A DNA stretch of 64,000 nucleotides from UBA2883 sp050873965 (GCA_050873965.1 JBNMJS010000001.1:1-64000); one strand, 5' to 3'; shown: positions 16,728-25,719, counted from the first letter of the stretch. Program-made: numbers and translations. Notes: generated by a model not told the origin, from the sequence alone.

Positions 16728-17806
16728 TGAAAAATGAAGAAAAAAGATTAATTAAAGGTAATTTTGCAATAGCACAAGCGGCTGTTAATGCTGGTTGTGA
16801 GTGTTATTTTGGTTATCCTATTACACCTCAGACAGAAATTGGTGAATATTTAAGCCAAAAGATGTATGAATTAAACAGAGGTTATGTTTGTGCAGAGAGT
16901 GAATTGGCTGCTATCAATATGGTAATTGGTGCGACTTCAACTGGTGCAAAAGCAATGACTTCATCATCTTCTTGTGCAGTATCTTTGATGCAAGAAGGTT
17001 TATCTTATGCTTGTTCTGATGAATTACCAGTTGTTTTAGTAAATGTTATGAGAGCAGGTCCTGGTTTAGGTTATATTTATCCTGCACAAGGTGATTATTA
17101 TCAAGCAGTTTATGGTGGTGGTAATGGTGATTATAAACTTACTGTATTAGCACCATCAACTGTTCAAGAGTGTATTGATTTGACTTATAAAGCATTTTAT
17201 TTAGCACAAAAATATCGTAACCCTACTATGATATTGGCTGATGGCTTGCTTGGGCAAATGATGGAACCTGCTGTATTTGGCAAATACCCATATCCAGAAA
17301 TAGATAATTCAAGTTGGGCATTGACTGGTGCAAAAGGTCGTTCAGGCAGAAAGATTTGTTCTGTTGCTCCAAGTGAAGAAAATCAAATTAAGCATATTGA
17401 ACATTTATTCGAAAAATATGCATTGATTGAAAAAGAAGAAACAATGTGGGATGAATTTGAAACTGAAGATGCAGATATTATTTTGGTTTCATTTGGTAGT
17501 ATCGCAAGAAATATAAAAGCTGCTATGCGTGTATTAAGAGAAGAAGGTATGAAGGTTGGTGTACTTAGACCAATTACACTTTCTCCATTCCCAAACAAGA
17601 GACTTAGCGAATTGGCTGATAAATGCAAAAAATTCGTTGTTGTTGAAATGAATATGGGACAAATGGTTAATGACGTTAAGTTAGCAATAAATGGTAAGGC
17701 TTCTGTAGATTTAATTAACAGACCTGTTGGTCAATGGTTAAGCGTTGAAGAAATTACAGAAGGTGTGAAAGAAAAAGTATTGGAGAAATCTCATGCAGGT
17801 ATTTAA
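16727..17806 (+). CDS. vorB: 2-oxoacid:ferredoxin oxidoreductase, alpha subunit (VorB-type)
   Basis: A 359-residue alpha subunit that binds the pyrimidine part of thiamine pyrophosphate and the CoA/substrate region. Visible hallmarks are YFGYPITPQTEI (about 24-35), ESELAAINMVIGA and MRAGPGLGYIYPAQGDYYQA. The sequence most resembles subunits annotated as 3-methyl-2-oxobutanoate dehydrogenase VorB, but 2-oxoglutarate and related acids are also possible. The reaction is 2-oxoacid + CoA + oxidised ferredoxin to acyl-CoA + CO2 + reduced ferredoxin. Its end overlaps the beta gene by 14 bases. Confidence 0.9.
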   Translation: MKNEEKRLIKGNFAIAQAAVNAGCECYFGYPITPQTEIGEYLSQKMYELNRGYVCAESELAAINMVIGATSTGAKAMTSSSSCAVSLMQEGLSYACSDELPVVLVNVMRAGPGLGYIYPAQGDYYQAVYGGGNGDYKLTVLAPSTVQECIDLTYKAFYLAQKYRNPTMILADGLLGQMMEPAVFGKYPYPEIDNSSWALTGAKGRSGRKICSVAPSEENQIKHIEHLFEKYALIEKEETMWDEFETEDADIILVSFGSIARNIKAAMRVLREEGMKVGVLRPITLSPFPNKRLSELADKCKKFVVVEMNMGQMVNDVKLAINGKASVDLINRPVGQWLSVEEITEGVKEKVLEKSHAGI

Positions 17807-18542
17807 GATTCCTGAATCAATAAAAAAAGGTTCAAAGTTTACATTTTGTCCAGGTTGTGATCATGGTATTGCAATGCGTTTAGTGGCAGAATTAATTGAT
17901 GAATTAGAGTTAAAAGAAAAAACTATCTGTGCTACATCAATCGGTTGTTCAGTATTTTTATATGACTTTATTGATATTGATTGTATAGAAGCACCACACG
18001 GTAGAGCAATGGCAGAGGCAACCGGTGTAAAACGTGTTCGTCCTGACAAGTTTGTATTTACTTATCAAGGTGATGGTGATTTCGCATCAATTGGTTTTGC
18101 AGAATCAACTCATGCTGCATTGAGAGGTGAAAATTTAAGTGGTATTTGTATTAATAATACAACTTATGGTATGACTGGTGGTCAATTAGGGCCAACTACT
18201 ATTATGGGACAAAAAACTACAACATCTCCAATGGGTAGATTTAAAGATACTTATGGTTATCCAATCAAGATTGCTGAACATATTGCTTTATGTGAAGGTA
18301 CAGCATTTAGTGCAAGAGTTGCATTGGATACTATTAGTCATATCAATCAAGCAAAACAAGCGTTGAAAAAAGCGTTCCAAGTACAATTAGATGGGTTGGG
18401 CTATGGTTTTGTTGAAATTCTTTCAACTTGTCCTACAAATTGGAAAATGACTCCAGAACAAGCACATGAAAGGGTTAGAGAAGAACTAATTCCGGTATTC
18501 CCATTGGGCGTATTTAAAGACGTTACAGCTGATAAAAAATAA
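17793..18542 (+). CDS. 2-oxoacid:ferredoxin oxidoreductase, beta subunit (TPP-binding)
   Basis: A 249-residue beta subunit holding the diphosphate end of thiamine pyrophosphate. FCPGCDHGIAMRL at the N terminus and the TPP motif GDGDFASIGF with NNTTYGMTGGQLGPTT (about 127-142) are clear. The CPGCDHG cysteines, together with Cys in TSIGCSVF, may hold the proximal cluster, as in 2-oxoglutarate and branched-chain enzymes. The gene overlaps alpha by 14 bases, so translation is coupled. Length and order match the four-subunit Vor/Kor type rather than the single-chain pyruvate enzyme. Confidence 0.93.
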   Translation: MQVFKIPESIKKGSKFTFCPGCDHGIAMRLVAELIDELELKEKTICATSIGCSVFLYDFIDIDCIEAPHGRAMAEATGVKRVRPDKFVFTYQGDGDFASIGFAESTHAALRGENLSGICINNTTYGMTGGQLGPTTIMGQKTTTSPMGRFKDTYGYPIKIAEHIALCEGTAFSARVALDTISHINQAKQALKKAFQVQLDGLGYGFVEILSTCPTNWKMTPEQAHERVREELIPVFPLGVFKDVTADKK

Positions 18543-18566
18543 ATTTCAAAATAAAGAGGTAATATT

Positions 18567-19112
18567 GTGGAAAGAAATTATATAATTGCAGGTTTTGGTG
18601 GACAAGGTGTTTTATTTGCTGGTAAAGTGCTAGCGAATGCATTTATGCTTTGTGGCAAAAATGTTACTTGGTATCCTTGTTATGGTGCTGAAATGAGAGG
18701 TGGAACTGTTAATTGTGAAATAGTTGTATCTGATGAAGAAGTTAGTTCTGTTCATAAGCAAGATGTTGATTGTGTAATCGCACTTAATCAGCTTTCATTT
18801 GATAGATTTATTTCAAAGATTAAACCTCAAGGTAGATTGGTATCAAATTCATCATTGGTGGAAGAAGAACGTCCTCGTAAAGATATTGAATATGTTTTTG
18901 CTCCAATGACTGACAAAGCCATTGATATGGGTAATCACAAATTAGCAAATATGGTTTCTTTGGGTGTTCTTTCTAACATTGAACCAATTTTGACTAAAGA
19001 AATTTTAGAAAAAGCCGTTGATATAGTTTTACCAGAGGAAAGAAAAAAATTAGCAAAATCTAATATTGAAGCGATTATGGCAGGGAAAAAAGAAAATCTT
19101 GTTTCTTGTTAA
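18567..19112 (+). CDS. 2-oxoacid:ferredoxin oxidoreductase, gamma subunit
   Basis: A 181-residue gamma subunit, recognised by YIIAGFGGQGVLFAGKVLANA (about 5-25) and the WYPCYGAEMRGGTVNCEIVVS block that follows. This subunit contributes to CoA binding and complex assembly. It begins with GTG at 18567, six bases behind GAGGT, 24 bases after the beta gene, and is followed by an intrinsic terminator, so it ends the operon. The enzyme feeds acyl-CoA and reduced ferredoxin into the fermentative genes elsewhere in the window. Confidence 0.92.
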   Translation: MERNYIIAGFGGQGVLFAGKVLANAFMLCGKNVTWYPCYGAEMRGGTVNCEIVVSDEEVSSVHKQDVDCVIALNQLSFDRFISKIKPQGRLVSNSSLVEEERPRKDIEYVFAPMTDKAIDMGNHKLANMVSLGVLSNIEPILTKEILEKAVDIVLPEERKKLAKSNIEAIMAGKKENLVSC

Positions 19113-19135
19113 TCGTTTTAAAATAATAATTTGAT

Positions 19136-19167
19136 AAAAAGATACAGTTAATTCTGTATCTTTTTTT
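19136..19167 (+). terminator. Intrinsic terminator of the oxidoreductase operon
   Basis: AAAAAGATACAG pairs with CTGTATCTTTTT around a TTAATT loop and ends in a run of seven T residues. Confidence 0.92.
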
Positions 19168-19284
19168 GTTATGTGTTGCGAAAAATGATTTTCGGTAATA
19201 AAATCATGTATATTATTTGATTTCAACTAAAAGGCTGATGTTTGTTATTAATAAAAACGTTATTCTTTATTTGAGGTAGATTTA

Positions 19285-19455
19285 GTGAAGAAACAAGAAA
19301 TTATTAAAAAAATAGAAGAAACAGAAGAACAAATTAAAAAATTTAAGTTAAGAATGAAATCTTCTGACTTATGTAGAGATTTATATGACAATGCAGTCTT
19401 ACAAAAAGCAATTCTAAAAAAAGAATTGGAAGAATGCGATAAAAATGTTTTGTAG
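19285..19455 (+). CDS. Small coiled-coil protein, 56 residues
   Basis: This frame starts at GTG 19285, seven bases after a GAGGT ribosome binding site, and runs to TAG 19455. The 56-residue product begins MKKQEIIKKIEETEEQIKKF and is strongly amphipathic, Lys/Glu-rich and probably one coiled-coil helical hairpin with two Cys. No family is recognised. It fills most of the roughly 500-base gap between the oxidoreductase operon and the glycosyltransferase; the remaining parts (19168-19284 and 19456-19620) show no gene. Support is the ribosome binding site and coherent heptad-like composition, so it is plausible but unproven. Confidence 0.5.
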   Translation: MKKQEIIKKIEETEEQIKKFKLRMKSSDLCRDLYDNAVLQKAILKKELEECDKNVL

Positions 19456-19620
19456 AAGGTATAAAAAAACTTTTACCTAAGAAAAAAACATTAATTTGTG
19501 ATTATTTTAAATCTTAAAAGCATTTAATTTGTAAATAAATCTGACTATCATGTTAAGAATAGTAATAATCTCTTTTCAATATCTTTAGTTTTTGGTATTA
19601 TATCATTGATTGAGGAGTTT

Positions 19621-20970
19621 ATGAGAGAGAGAATTTTATTATTTTCAATACTTTTAGCTTTGTTGGCGTTTTTATACGTCTTTCAAAATTATGTAAACAC
19701 AATATTTGGATTGATTATCTTATTGTGTTTTATGACTTTGTATGGTGTTTATACATCATTGGCTTTGACACATAAAAAACGTAAGTTAAAGAAACAGCCA
19801 ATTGTTATAAATGAAAATTACAAACCTTTTGTATCAATAATGATTCCTGCTCATAATGAAGAATCTGTTATTGCTCATACCGTTGAAAATATCAGAAATT
19901 TAACTTATAAAAATTTTGAAATTATTTTAATAGATGATAGAAGTGATGATAATACGTTAGATGTTATAAAATCACTTGCTGATAAATTTGATAATGTGAA
20001 ATATTTATCACGTGCAAAGGATGCGTTTCCTGGAAAATCTGCTGTTTTGAATGATGCATTAGTTATGGCAAAAGGTGAGGCAATTCTTGTGTTTGATGCT
20101 GATGCAACTGTTGAACCAAATTTTCTTTCAAAATTGATTCCGAATTTAGAACCAGAAGATGTTGGTGCAGTCCAAGCGAGAAAGGTTATTAGAAATTCTG
20201 ACACAAATATTTTGACTAAATGTCAAAATAATGAATATACTTTAGATACTTATTTGCAAGTTGGTAGAGATGCTATTAAAGGTGCCGTTGAACTTCGTGG
20301 AAACGGTGAGTTGATTAAGAGAAAAGCATTAGAAGATATTGGTGGTTGGAATAATTATACAATTACTGATGATTTGGATATGTCAACAAGACTTCATATA
20401 AAAGGTTGGGACGTTCGTTATTGTCTTGATGCGAAGGTATATGAAGAAGGTGTACGTTATATAATACCATTGTTTAGACAAAGAAGAAGATGGTTAGAGG
20501 GAACAATCAGAAGATATTTAGAATATTTCTTCCAAGCAATTTCTTCTAAGAAAATGTCTTTAAAAGCAAAACTAGATATGGTTGTTTATATTACTCAATT
20601 TATAATGCCACTTTGGTTCTTATTTGAGATTATTATTAGAAGTTTCAAAATGCTTACTCATAGAGTTGCTATTCAGAATGAAATTATGTCTTCTGCGATT
20701 ATTTCTTTTGCAGTAGCATTTGGTTTCTTCTTTGCAATAAGATATAGTTTAAGACGTTATGACTATATGAAACGTTGGGAAGCATTTGTTCAAGCAAGTT
20801 ATACGGCTTGTTATATGTTAATTATTTGGTTCCCTATGGTATTATTTATTTGTGGTAAAATATTATTCTGTAAGAAGGATATGAAGTGGGGGAAAACAAC
20901 TCACGGTTTAATTGTTGAGGAAGAACAAAATATAGAAAATTCACAAGAAAAAGATTTACATGAGGTTTAG
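19621..20970 (+). CDS. Processive family 2 glycosyltransferase, membrane-bound
   Basis: A 449-residue inner-membrane glycosyltransferase of the cellulose/chitin/poly-GlcNAc synthase type. Two N-terminal helices precede the GT-A domain, with IMIPAHNEE, the first acidic motif IDDRSDDNT, the DAD motif LVFDADAT, the catalytic TDDLD and the acceptor motif QRRRW, the full D,D,D,QxxRW set of processive enzymes. Three or four C-terminal helices form the export channel. It probably makes an exopolysaccharide or transfers sugars on a lipid carrier. ATG 19621 has GAGG just upstream; TTG 19606 in the same frame is an alternative start. apt follows after two bases. Confidence 0.88.
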   Translation: MRERILLFSILLALLAFLYVFQNYVNTIFGLIILLCFMTLYGVYTSLALTHKKRKLKKQPIVINENYKPFVSIMIPAHNEESVIAHTVENIRNLTYKNFEIILIDDRSDDNTLDVIKSLADKFDNVKYLSRAKDAFPGKSAVLNDALVMAKGEAILVFDADATVEPNFLSKLIPNLEPEDVGAVQARKVIRNSDTNILTKCQNNEYTLDTYLQVGRDAIKGAVELRGNGELIKRKALEDIGGWNNYTITDDLDMSTRLHIKGWDVRYCLDAKVYEEGVRYIIPLFRQRRRWLEGTIRRYLEYFFQAISSKKMSLKAKLDMVVYITQFIMPLWFLFEIIIRSFKMLTHRVAIQNEIMSSAIISFAVAFGFFFAIRYSLRRYDYMKRWEAFVQASYTACYMLIIWFPMVLFICGKILFCKKDMKWGKTTHGLIVEEEQNIENSQEKDLHEV

Positions 20971-20972
20971 AA

Positions 20973-21512
20973 ATGTTAATAGAAGAAATTAAAAATACAA
21001 TAAGACAAGTACCTGATTTTCCAAAGAAAGGTATTCAATTTTTAGATATTACTACTGGTGTAAAAAATCCAAAAGCTTTTAAAGCGATGATTGATTTCTT
21101 ATACGAAGAGTTTAAGGACAAAAAAGTTGATTATGTTGCAGGTATTGAATCTCGTGGTTTTATATTTGGTGCTCCATTAGCAGATAGATTGGGTGCTGGT
21201 TTTGTTATGATTAGAAAACCAAACAAATTGCCTGCTGATACTATTAGTGAATCTTATGATTTAGAGTACGGTAAAGACACTATTCAAATGCATGCTGATG
21301 CAATTGAAAAAGGTGCTAATGTTGTTGTAATAGATGATTTACTTGCTACTGGTGGTACAGCATGTGCTGCTTGTCGTTTGATTAAAAAAGCAGGTGGTAA
21401 TGTAGTTGCAGCATCATTTATTATTGAATTGACACCATTAAAAGGTGCTGAAAAAATTAAAAATGATTCAGGCGTAGATGTTGTTTCAATGTTAAAATAT
21501 GACATTGGCTAA
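20973..21512 (+). CDS. apt: Adenine phosphoribosyltransferase
   Basis: A 179-residue type I phosphoribosyltransferase that salvages adenine to AMP using PRPP. FPKKGIQFLDIT near the N terminus, GIESRGFIFGAPLA and the PRPP-binding motif VVVIDDLLATGGTACAA (about 119-135) are diagnostic of Apt, and the length is standard. It lies two bases after the glycosyltransferase stop, so the two share a transcript. It ends two bases before the convergent papain-like gene. Confidence 0.97.
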   Translation: MLIEEIKNTIRQVPDFPKKGIQFLDITTGVKNPKAFKAMIDFLYEEFKDKKVDYVAGIESRGFIFGAPLADRLGAGFVMIRKPNKLPADTISESYDLEYGKDTIQMHADAIEKGANVVVIDDLLATGGTACAACRLIKKAGGNVVAASFIIELTPLKGAEKIKNDSGVDVVSMLKYDIG

Positions 21513-21513
21513 T

Positions 21514-22881
21514 TTAAGCAACTTTATTTTGATTGTTAAAATCTCTAACACCTAAAACCCAGTTATCAGTTTGTTGCATATTTTTTTCTGCAATATCTGT
21601 TGGGATACCAGCATGGTGAATTTTTGGAATTATATATGATGCTGGATATTCAATAGGATTTGGATCATCATCATCTGTATCATTACAGATAAATGATAAT
21701 TCACCATTGTTATCAGTTTTGGCACCAATGATAGTTATTTCGTGTCCACCTTTGATATAGTTGTTTTCATCAGTCATAGTGTATCCGATAATAATATTAT
21801 GACCACTGTTTAGAGTTTCTAATAATTGTTCTTTTACAGAGTTATAATCAGTTTCGTAGCCAACAATTTTTTGGTTTTCATCAACTTTTTGATAAGTTAC
21901 AGATGTTATGTTTTTATCTTCAACAACCGATTCTAAGAATGTTTTTTCAAAATCAATCAAACCTCTATCTTCGTTAGAGAATTTTCCACCTCTTTTATCA
22001 TTAAGTGTATTGTATGATTGTTGAGAACCAATATTCATAAATGTTGATTGCATCAATACATCAATTGGTGAACGTTCAAGTTCATCTTGATGTGTTTCTT
22101 GTATTTGTTCTCTAATAATAGCATTTTTATCTGGTGCTAATGTAACTTTTGCTGTTTTGAAATCTTTTGCATTATAAGGAATTTCAAAAGCGTTAAGTAA
22201 CCAAATAGCATCAAGAGTCTTGTCAGAAAGACTATCTAATTGTATTTCTTTGTTTACAGCCATCTTAGGAGATGTTAAACCTTCTGCAAATCTAGTGAAT
22301 TCGGCAGGCTTTTTAGATGCTAAATTGAATTCTTCACTTGCAGCAACACAACAACCTGAGAATAGGTCTGTAATATCGTAGTCTGCAACTTTTCTATCTA
22401 TAAGATTTTTAGAATTGTTTGTTAGATTATCAATGACTTCTGCTTTTTTCTCTTGTGGAATATCTCCGAATCTTTGAGTAATTGAATAAGGATTGCTAAT
22501 AGCATTTAAAGTATGTTTTAGCAAAATATCAGCATTCATTCCAGTTGCTCTTGGAGTTGTTGCCATTTTGTATAAATTATCAAGAGCAGTAGATTTGTCA
22601 TTAGAGTCATTGTTTAATAAAATACCATTTTTTAAAATAGCATTTAATTGTTTACGACCTTCTTTATCTAGTTTTTTTGTTAAGAAATTGTATTCTTGCT
22701 TCTCTTCTTTAGTAGATAAAGATGTTCTGAAATTTATACTTGGCTGAGCAGTTCCTTTGAAACTTGGAACACTTGCATATTGTGTATTACAAACAGTATT
22801 ATTTGTAGCAACTGGTTTGTTGTTTTTTGCAGGTGCTACATTATAATTAGGTATAATATTGTTAGAATACACACTTAACAT
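21514..22881 (-). CDS. Papain-like fold protein with N-terminal SFKG motif
   Basis: A 455-residue orphan. The first 45 residues are low-complexity, Asn/Pro-rich and contain IPNYNVAP (10-17) and PSFKG (39-43), the tract shared with other proteins here. The body suggests a cysteine-peptidase fold: FSGCCVAASEEF places Cys177/Cys178 at a helix start, GHEITIIGAK gives His380 on a strand, and FICNDTDDDD follows as the possible Asn/Asp. This order (Cys, His, Asn/Asp) matches papain-like C1/C39 enzymes, and the double Cys makes the nucleophile uncertain. No signal peptide is seen. Protease or transglutaminase-like activity is inference. Confidence 0.6.
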   Translation of the reverse strand: MLSVYSNNIIPNYNVAPAKNNKPVATNNTVCNTQYASVPSFKGTAQPSINFRTSLSTKEEKQEYNFLTKKLDKEGRKQLNAILKNGILLNNDSNDKSTALDNLYKMATTPRATGMNADILLKHTLNAISNPYSITQRFGDIPQEKKAEVIDNLTNNSKNLIDRKVADYDITDLFSGCCVAASEEFNLASKKPAEFTRFAEGLTSPKMAVNKEIQLDSLSDKTLDAIWLLNAFEIPYNAKDFKTAKVTLAPDKNAIIREQIQETHQDELERSPIDVLMQSTFMNIGSQQSYNTLNDKRGGKFSNEDRGLIDFEKTFLESVVEDKNITSVTYQKVDENQKIVGYETDYNSVKEQLLETLNSGHNIIIGYTMTDENNYIKGGHEITIIGAKTDNNGELSFICNDTDDDDPNPIEYPASYIIPKIHHAGIPTDIAEKNMQQTDNWVLGVRDFNNQNKVA

Positions 22882-22948
22882 ACTTTTATAAAAACTTATA
22901 ACTTCAAAAAATTGCCATTTTATAGTATATTTATTAACAAAGGTTAAG

Positions 22949-23929
22949 ATGAAATTTAAGAATTTAACAAAAAAACAAATAATAATATCAATTGACAGAT
23001 TAACTCGTTTTAAACCTACTGAAGAAAAATATTTAAGAGTTTTTACTGATATTATTTTATCTAATTTAATAGAACCAAAAATAAAAAAAATAGATATTGA
23101 AAAGATGGATTACAAGAAAATTAAAGATATAGCAGTCCAAATTTTTAATGCTTCTTTTGGTACTGTGAATAAGGATTTATCTATAAATCATAAGTTGAAA
23201 GATTATGAAAATTCAACATTTGAAAATGATGAAAATGTTCAAAAACTTTTAGATAATGAACTAGACTATAATTCAGCATTAGCATTGGTTGATGATGATT
23301 GTGATGTTTTAAATTTAAAGTGGTTAAATTCTTTAAAATGTGATAATGATATGGATATAATTAGAGAACAGAAAAATTTGTTGTATCCAATCAAGACAGT
23401 AGTTATAGCAGAAGGTATTACAGAAGAAATTTTATTACCAAAATTTGCAGATTTTTGTGGATATGATTTTAACAAATATGGAATAAAAGTTATTGCAGCA
23501 GGTGGTAAAAATCAGGTTGTGAAATTGTATTACAAATTATCAAAGGAACTAAAATTACCGATTTTTGTTTTGTTAGATAAAGATGCACAAACGAATGAAG
23601 AATCTATAAATACAAGGTTGCGTGAAATAGATGAAGTTTATTTGTTGGATAGTGGCGAGTTCGAAGATTTATTGCCAAAATCATTGATAGTGAAAACAGT
23701 TAATAATGAATTCAAAAACTTTCTTTCTATAAATGAGAATTATTTAACAACTGATATGTCTATGGTTAAGACTTTGGAAGAGTTATTTAAGGATAAATGT
23801 TTGCATGAATTTAAAAAAGCTGAATTTGCTGCACGTGTAAAACAACAAATATCATCAGATAAAGATATATCTGATGAGGTTCGAAAAATTATTAATGAAA
23901 TTAAAAAATTAAGTTATGCCGTTATTTAA
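22949..23929 (+). CDS. Lone TOPRIM-domain protein (OLD-type)
   Basis: A 326-residue protein whose second half is a TOPRIM domain: VVIAEGITEEILLPKF with Glu155, AAGGKNQVVKLYYKL, and LLDKDAQ with Asp210/Asp212, then GEFEDLLP. This pattern is that of OLD-family nucleases and related defence enzymes. The usual ABC-type ATPase half of OLD proteins is missing; the N-terminal 150 residues are helical, lysine-rich and have no Walker A motif. The acidic metal residues are present, so nuclease activity is possible. It sits alone among orphan genes and overlaps the convergent small gene by eight bases. A defence or DNA-repair role is a guess. Confidence 0.7.
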   Translation: MKFKNLTKKQIIISIDRLTRFKPTEEKYLRVFTDIILSNLIEPKIKKIDIEKMDYKKIKDIAVQIFNASFGTVNKDLSINHKLKDYENSTFENDENVQKLLDNELDYNSALALVDDDCDVLNLKWLNSLKCDNDMDIIREQKNLLYPIKTVVIAEGITEEILLPKFADFCGYDFNKYGIKVIAAGGKNQVVKLYYKLSKELKLPIFVLLDKDAQTNEESINTRLREIDEVYLLDSGEFEDLLPKSLIVKTVNNEFKNFLSINENYLTTDMSMVKTLEELFKDKCLHEFKKAEFAARVKQQISSDKDISDEVRKIINEIKKLSYAVI

Positions 23930-24170
23930 AAGTTCCAAATGATCTTTCAAATTCTTCATCTTGCCATTGATCCATTTGGTCAGCAAAATCACCATCAAAT
24001 TCATAAGCTAGTTCATCTTTTGTAATGTTGTTAGCACTCATTGTGTCTTTTCGACTTAAATCTCTTAAATGAGATTCAGACGCCCCATTTCCACCCGAAC
24101 GAATCCTACTAAGTGAATCACTTGTATTCGCAAAAATGTTATGTGCATCTTTATTTATGCCGGATATCAT
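23922..24170 (-). CDS. Small acidic orphan protein, 82 residues
   Basis: No family recognised. The product begins MISGINKDAHNIF and has a polar Ser/Arg/Asp middle and a strongly acidic tail with aromatic residues (FDGDFADQMDQWQDEEFERS). A good GAGGAG ribosome binding site lies just before its ATG, which supports a real gene. It is convergent with the TOPRIM gene and their ends overlap by eight bases, so the pair may be regulated against each other. The acidic, Gln/Trp-containing tail could be a protein-interaction segment. Confidence 0.6.
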   Translation of the reverse strand: MISGINKDAHNIFANTSDSLSRIRSGGNGASESHLRDLSRKDTMSANNITKDELAYEFDGDFADQMDQWQDEEFERSFGTFK

Positions 24171-24327
24171 TTTTAGCTCCTCAATCTAATCGGAAATCTT
24201 ACATTACATCTTATATACATGAAGTATTTTTGTTTTTTCTAATTTCAATTTAATAAAAATTTTTACAAAATTTAATATTAAAGCAATTTATAAAAAGTAT
24301 ATACGTTTTATATAATATAGGAGTATT

Positions 24328-25056
24328 ATGACAATTTTTGATTCACCAATTGATTATAATGTAAAAACTGGCAAAACGGCAAATGTTTCTTTTCGTCGTA
24401 ATTATCAGTGTCAACCTGATTGTTGTCGTGTTGATACTGCTATTTTACAATTAAGGAATAAGTCACATATTAAAACAGAATTTATTCCTATTGGAAGAAT
24501 TAAGGATATTCCTGATTCTGTAAAGTATAGTGTAACAAATAACATAAGTAGTTTTTATTTTAAACATATTTCAAAACAGTATCAGTCAGTACAAAATAAG
24601 GGCATAAGTTATAAAGGTGCTAGAAAAACGGATATTTGTTTAGCAAAATATTCAAAAGCTGTTGCAAATGAAATTGATACTGTAGGTGCTTGTTATACAG
24701 GTGTTAAATATGCTCTTTGGTCATCTGGTGTTATAAATGATTATGGAGATATGCCAAAAGGTACAGCATCTGATTCGTTAAAATATTTTGAAAAAAATAA
24801 AGATAAATTTGAAGAAGTGAAAGTTGAACGTCAAAATTTAACAAAATTACCAGCAGGTATGATAATAGTTTATTCAAAATCTGGTGAAGATGGTCATATT
24901 GCAATTACTAATGGTAAAGGACAAGAAATGAGAGATTGTACTGATAATATGAAATGGCTTGAAAAACAAGGAAAAGGTGCTTCTTATAAGGTATTTAAAT
25001 TAACAGATAATTGGACATATAACGAACAGACTAAAAAATTAGAATATAACAAATAA
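24328..25056 (+). CDS. CHAP/NlpC-like amidase fold protein with N-terminal VSF motif
   Basis: A 242-residue orphan. The N-terminal tract SPIDYNV and NVSFRR (about 6-24) belongs to the motif group described for neighbouring proteins. The catalytic part resembles CHAP or NlpC/P60 cysteine amidases: VGACYTGVKYAL puts Cys122 at a helix start, MIIVYSKSGEDGHIAI gives His190 about 70 residues later, and GQEMRDC supplies an acidic residue. Such enzymes cut peptidoglycan stem peptides or cross-links. There is no classical signal peptide, so how it would reach the wall is unclear. A TATAAT-like element and GGAG precede the ATG. Confidence 0.62.
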   Translation: MTIFDSPIDYNVKTGKTANVSFRRNYQCQPDCCRVDTAILQLRNKSHIKTEFIPIGRIKDIPDSVKYSVTNNISSFYFKHISKQYQSVQNKGISYKGARKTDICLAKYSKAVANEIDTVGACYTGVKYALWSSGVINDYGDMPKGTASDSLKYFEKNKDKFEEVKVERQNLTKLPAGMIIVYSKSGEDGHIAITNGKGQEMRDCTDNMKWLEKQGKGASYKVFKLTDNWTYNEQTKKLEYNK

Positions 25057-25149
25057 TTATTTGTTGTATGTAAATTTTTTTTTACAAAACGGCAACAAAA
25101 TCTTTTTTGATACGTTAAAGCAAACATCATATGTGTAAAAAGGTATTTT

Positions 25150-25662
25150 ATGAACGTATCAACTATAAATTTTGGAGCTTCTAAAAAGGTTACTATATCA
25201 AATAATAATTCTCAAACTGTTGAAATTCCACCTAAAAATCAACTGTTTGAAAAAAATGGTAAAAAGGTACCAGCAAATATTGGGCCAGTAGGTGGTTCTG
25301 CTTTTGCAGCATTATTTACAAGTGCATTAGTTGCACCAACTGTTGTAGGGGTTTTTGACAATCGTGATCAAATAAATATTACAAAGGCAAAACAAGAAAC
25401 ATTACAATCTGTTATTAAAAACACAGATTATAAGCATATGACAAAACATTATGCAGAACATTTAAAACAAAGTCGTCAATGTGAAATGGATGGTTATGAA
25501 GAATTGCTTAAACGCTACAAAAAAGATTTAAAAACTGGCAAACGTGATATAGCAATTATTTCTGCTGTAGGTTTGTTAGCATCTGCAGGTATTGTTGCAT
25601 TGAGAAATGCTAATTTAAATAAAAAAAGAGCAAAATTAGCAGCTGAACCAGAACAAGGTTAG
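25150..25662 (+). CDS. Small two-helix membrane protein with N-terminal INF motif
   Basis: A 170-residue orphan starting MNVSTINFGAS, so the (S/N)F motif lies at residues 7-8. Two hydrophobic segments follow: GPVGGSAFAALFTSALVAPTV (about 46-66) and a second near 138-155 (IAIISAVGLLASAGIVAL), with a charged helical region between them. The first segment resembles that of the orphan at 8090-8812, so the two may be distant relatives. The C terminus is short and basic. Function unknown; it is probably an integral membrane protein. Confidence 0.62.
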   Translation: MNVSTINFGASKKVTISNNNSQTVEIPPKNQLFEKNGKKVPANIGPVGGSAFAALFTSALVAPTVVGVFDNRDQINITKAKQETLQSVIKNTDYKHMTKHYAEHLKQSRQCEMDGYEELLKRYKKDLKTGKRDIAIISAVGLLASAGIVALRNANLNKKRAKLAAEPEQG

Positions 25663-25706
25663 AATAAATAATTAATATTTTTTTCGTTCACTTTTTTATT
25701 TTGAGA

Positions 25707-25712
25707 TATACT
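25707..25712 (+). promoter_or_regulatory. -10 element seven bases before murJ
   Basis: TATACT, then seven bases, then the ATG at 25720. There is no Shine-Dalgarno sequence between them, so the transcript is probably leaderless. Confidence 0.5.
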
Positions 25713-25719
25713 TATAAGT

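Noticed and set aside
23922..24170. Toxin-antitoxin pair with the TOPRIM gene.
   Set aside because: The genes are convergent, not in an operon, and neither matches a known toxin or antitoxin family; kept only as a speculative pair.
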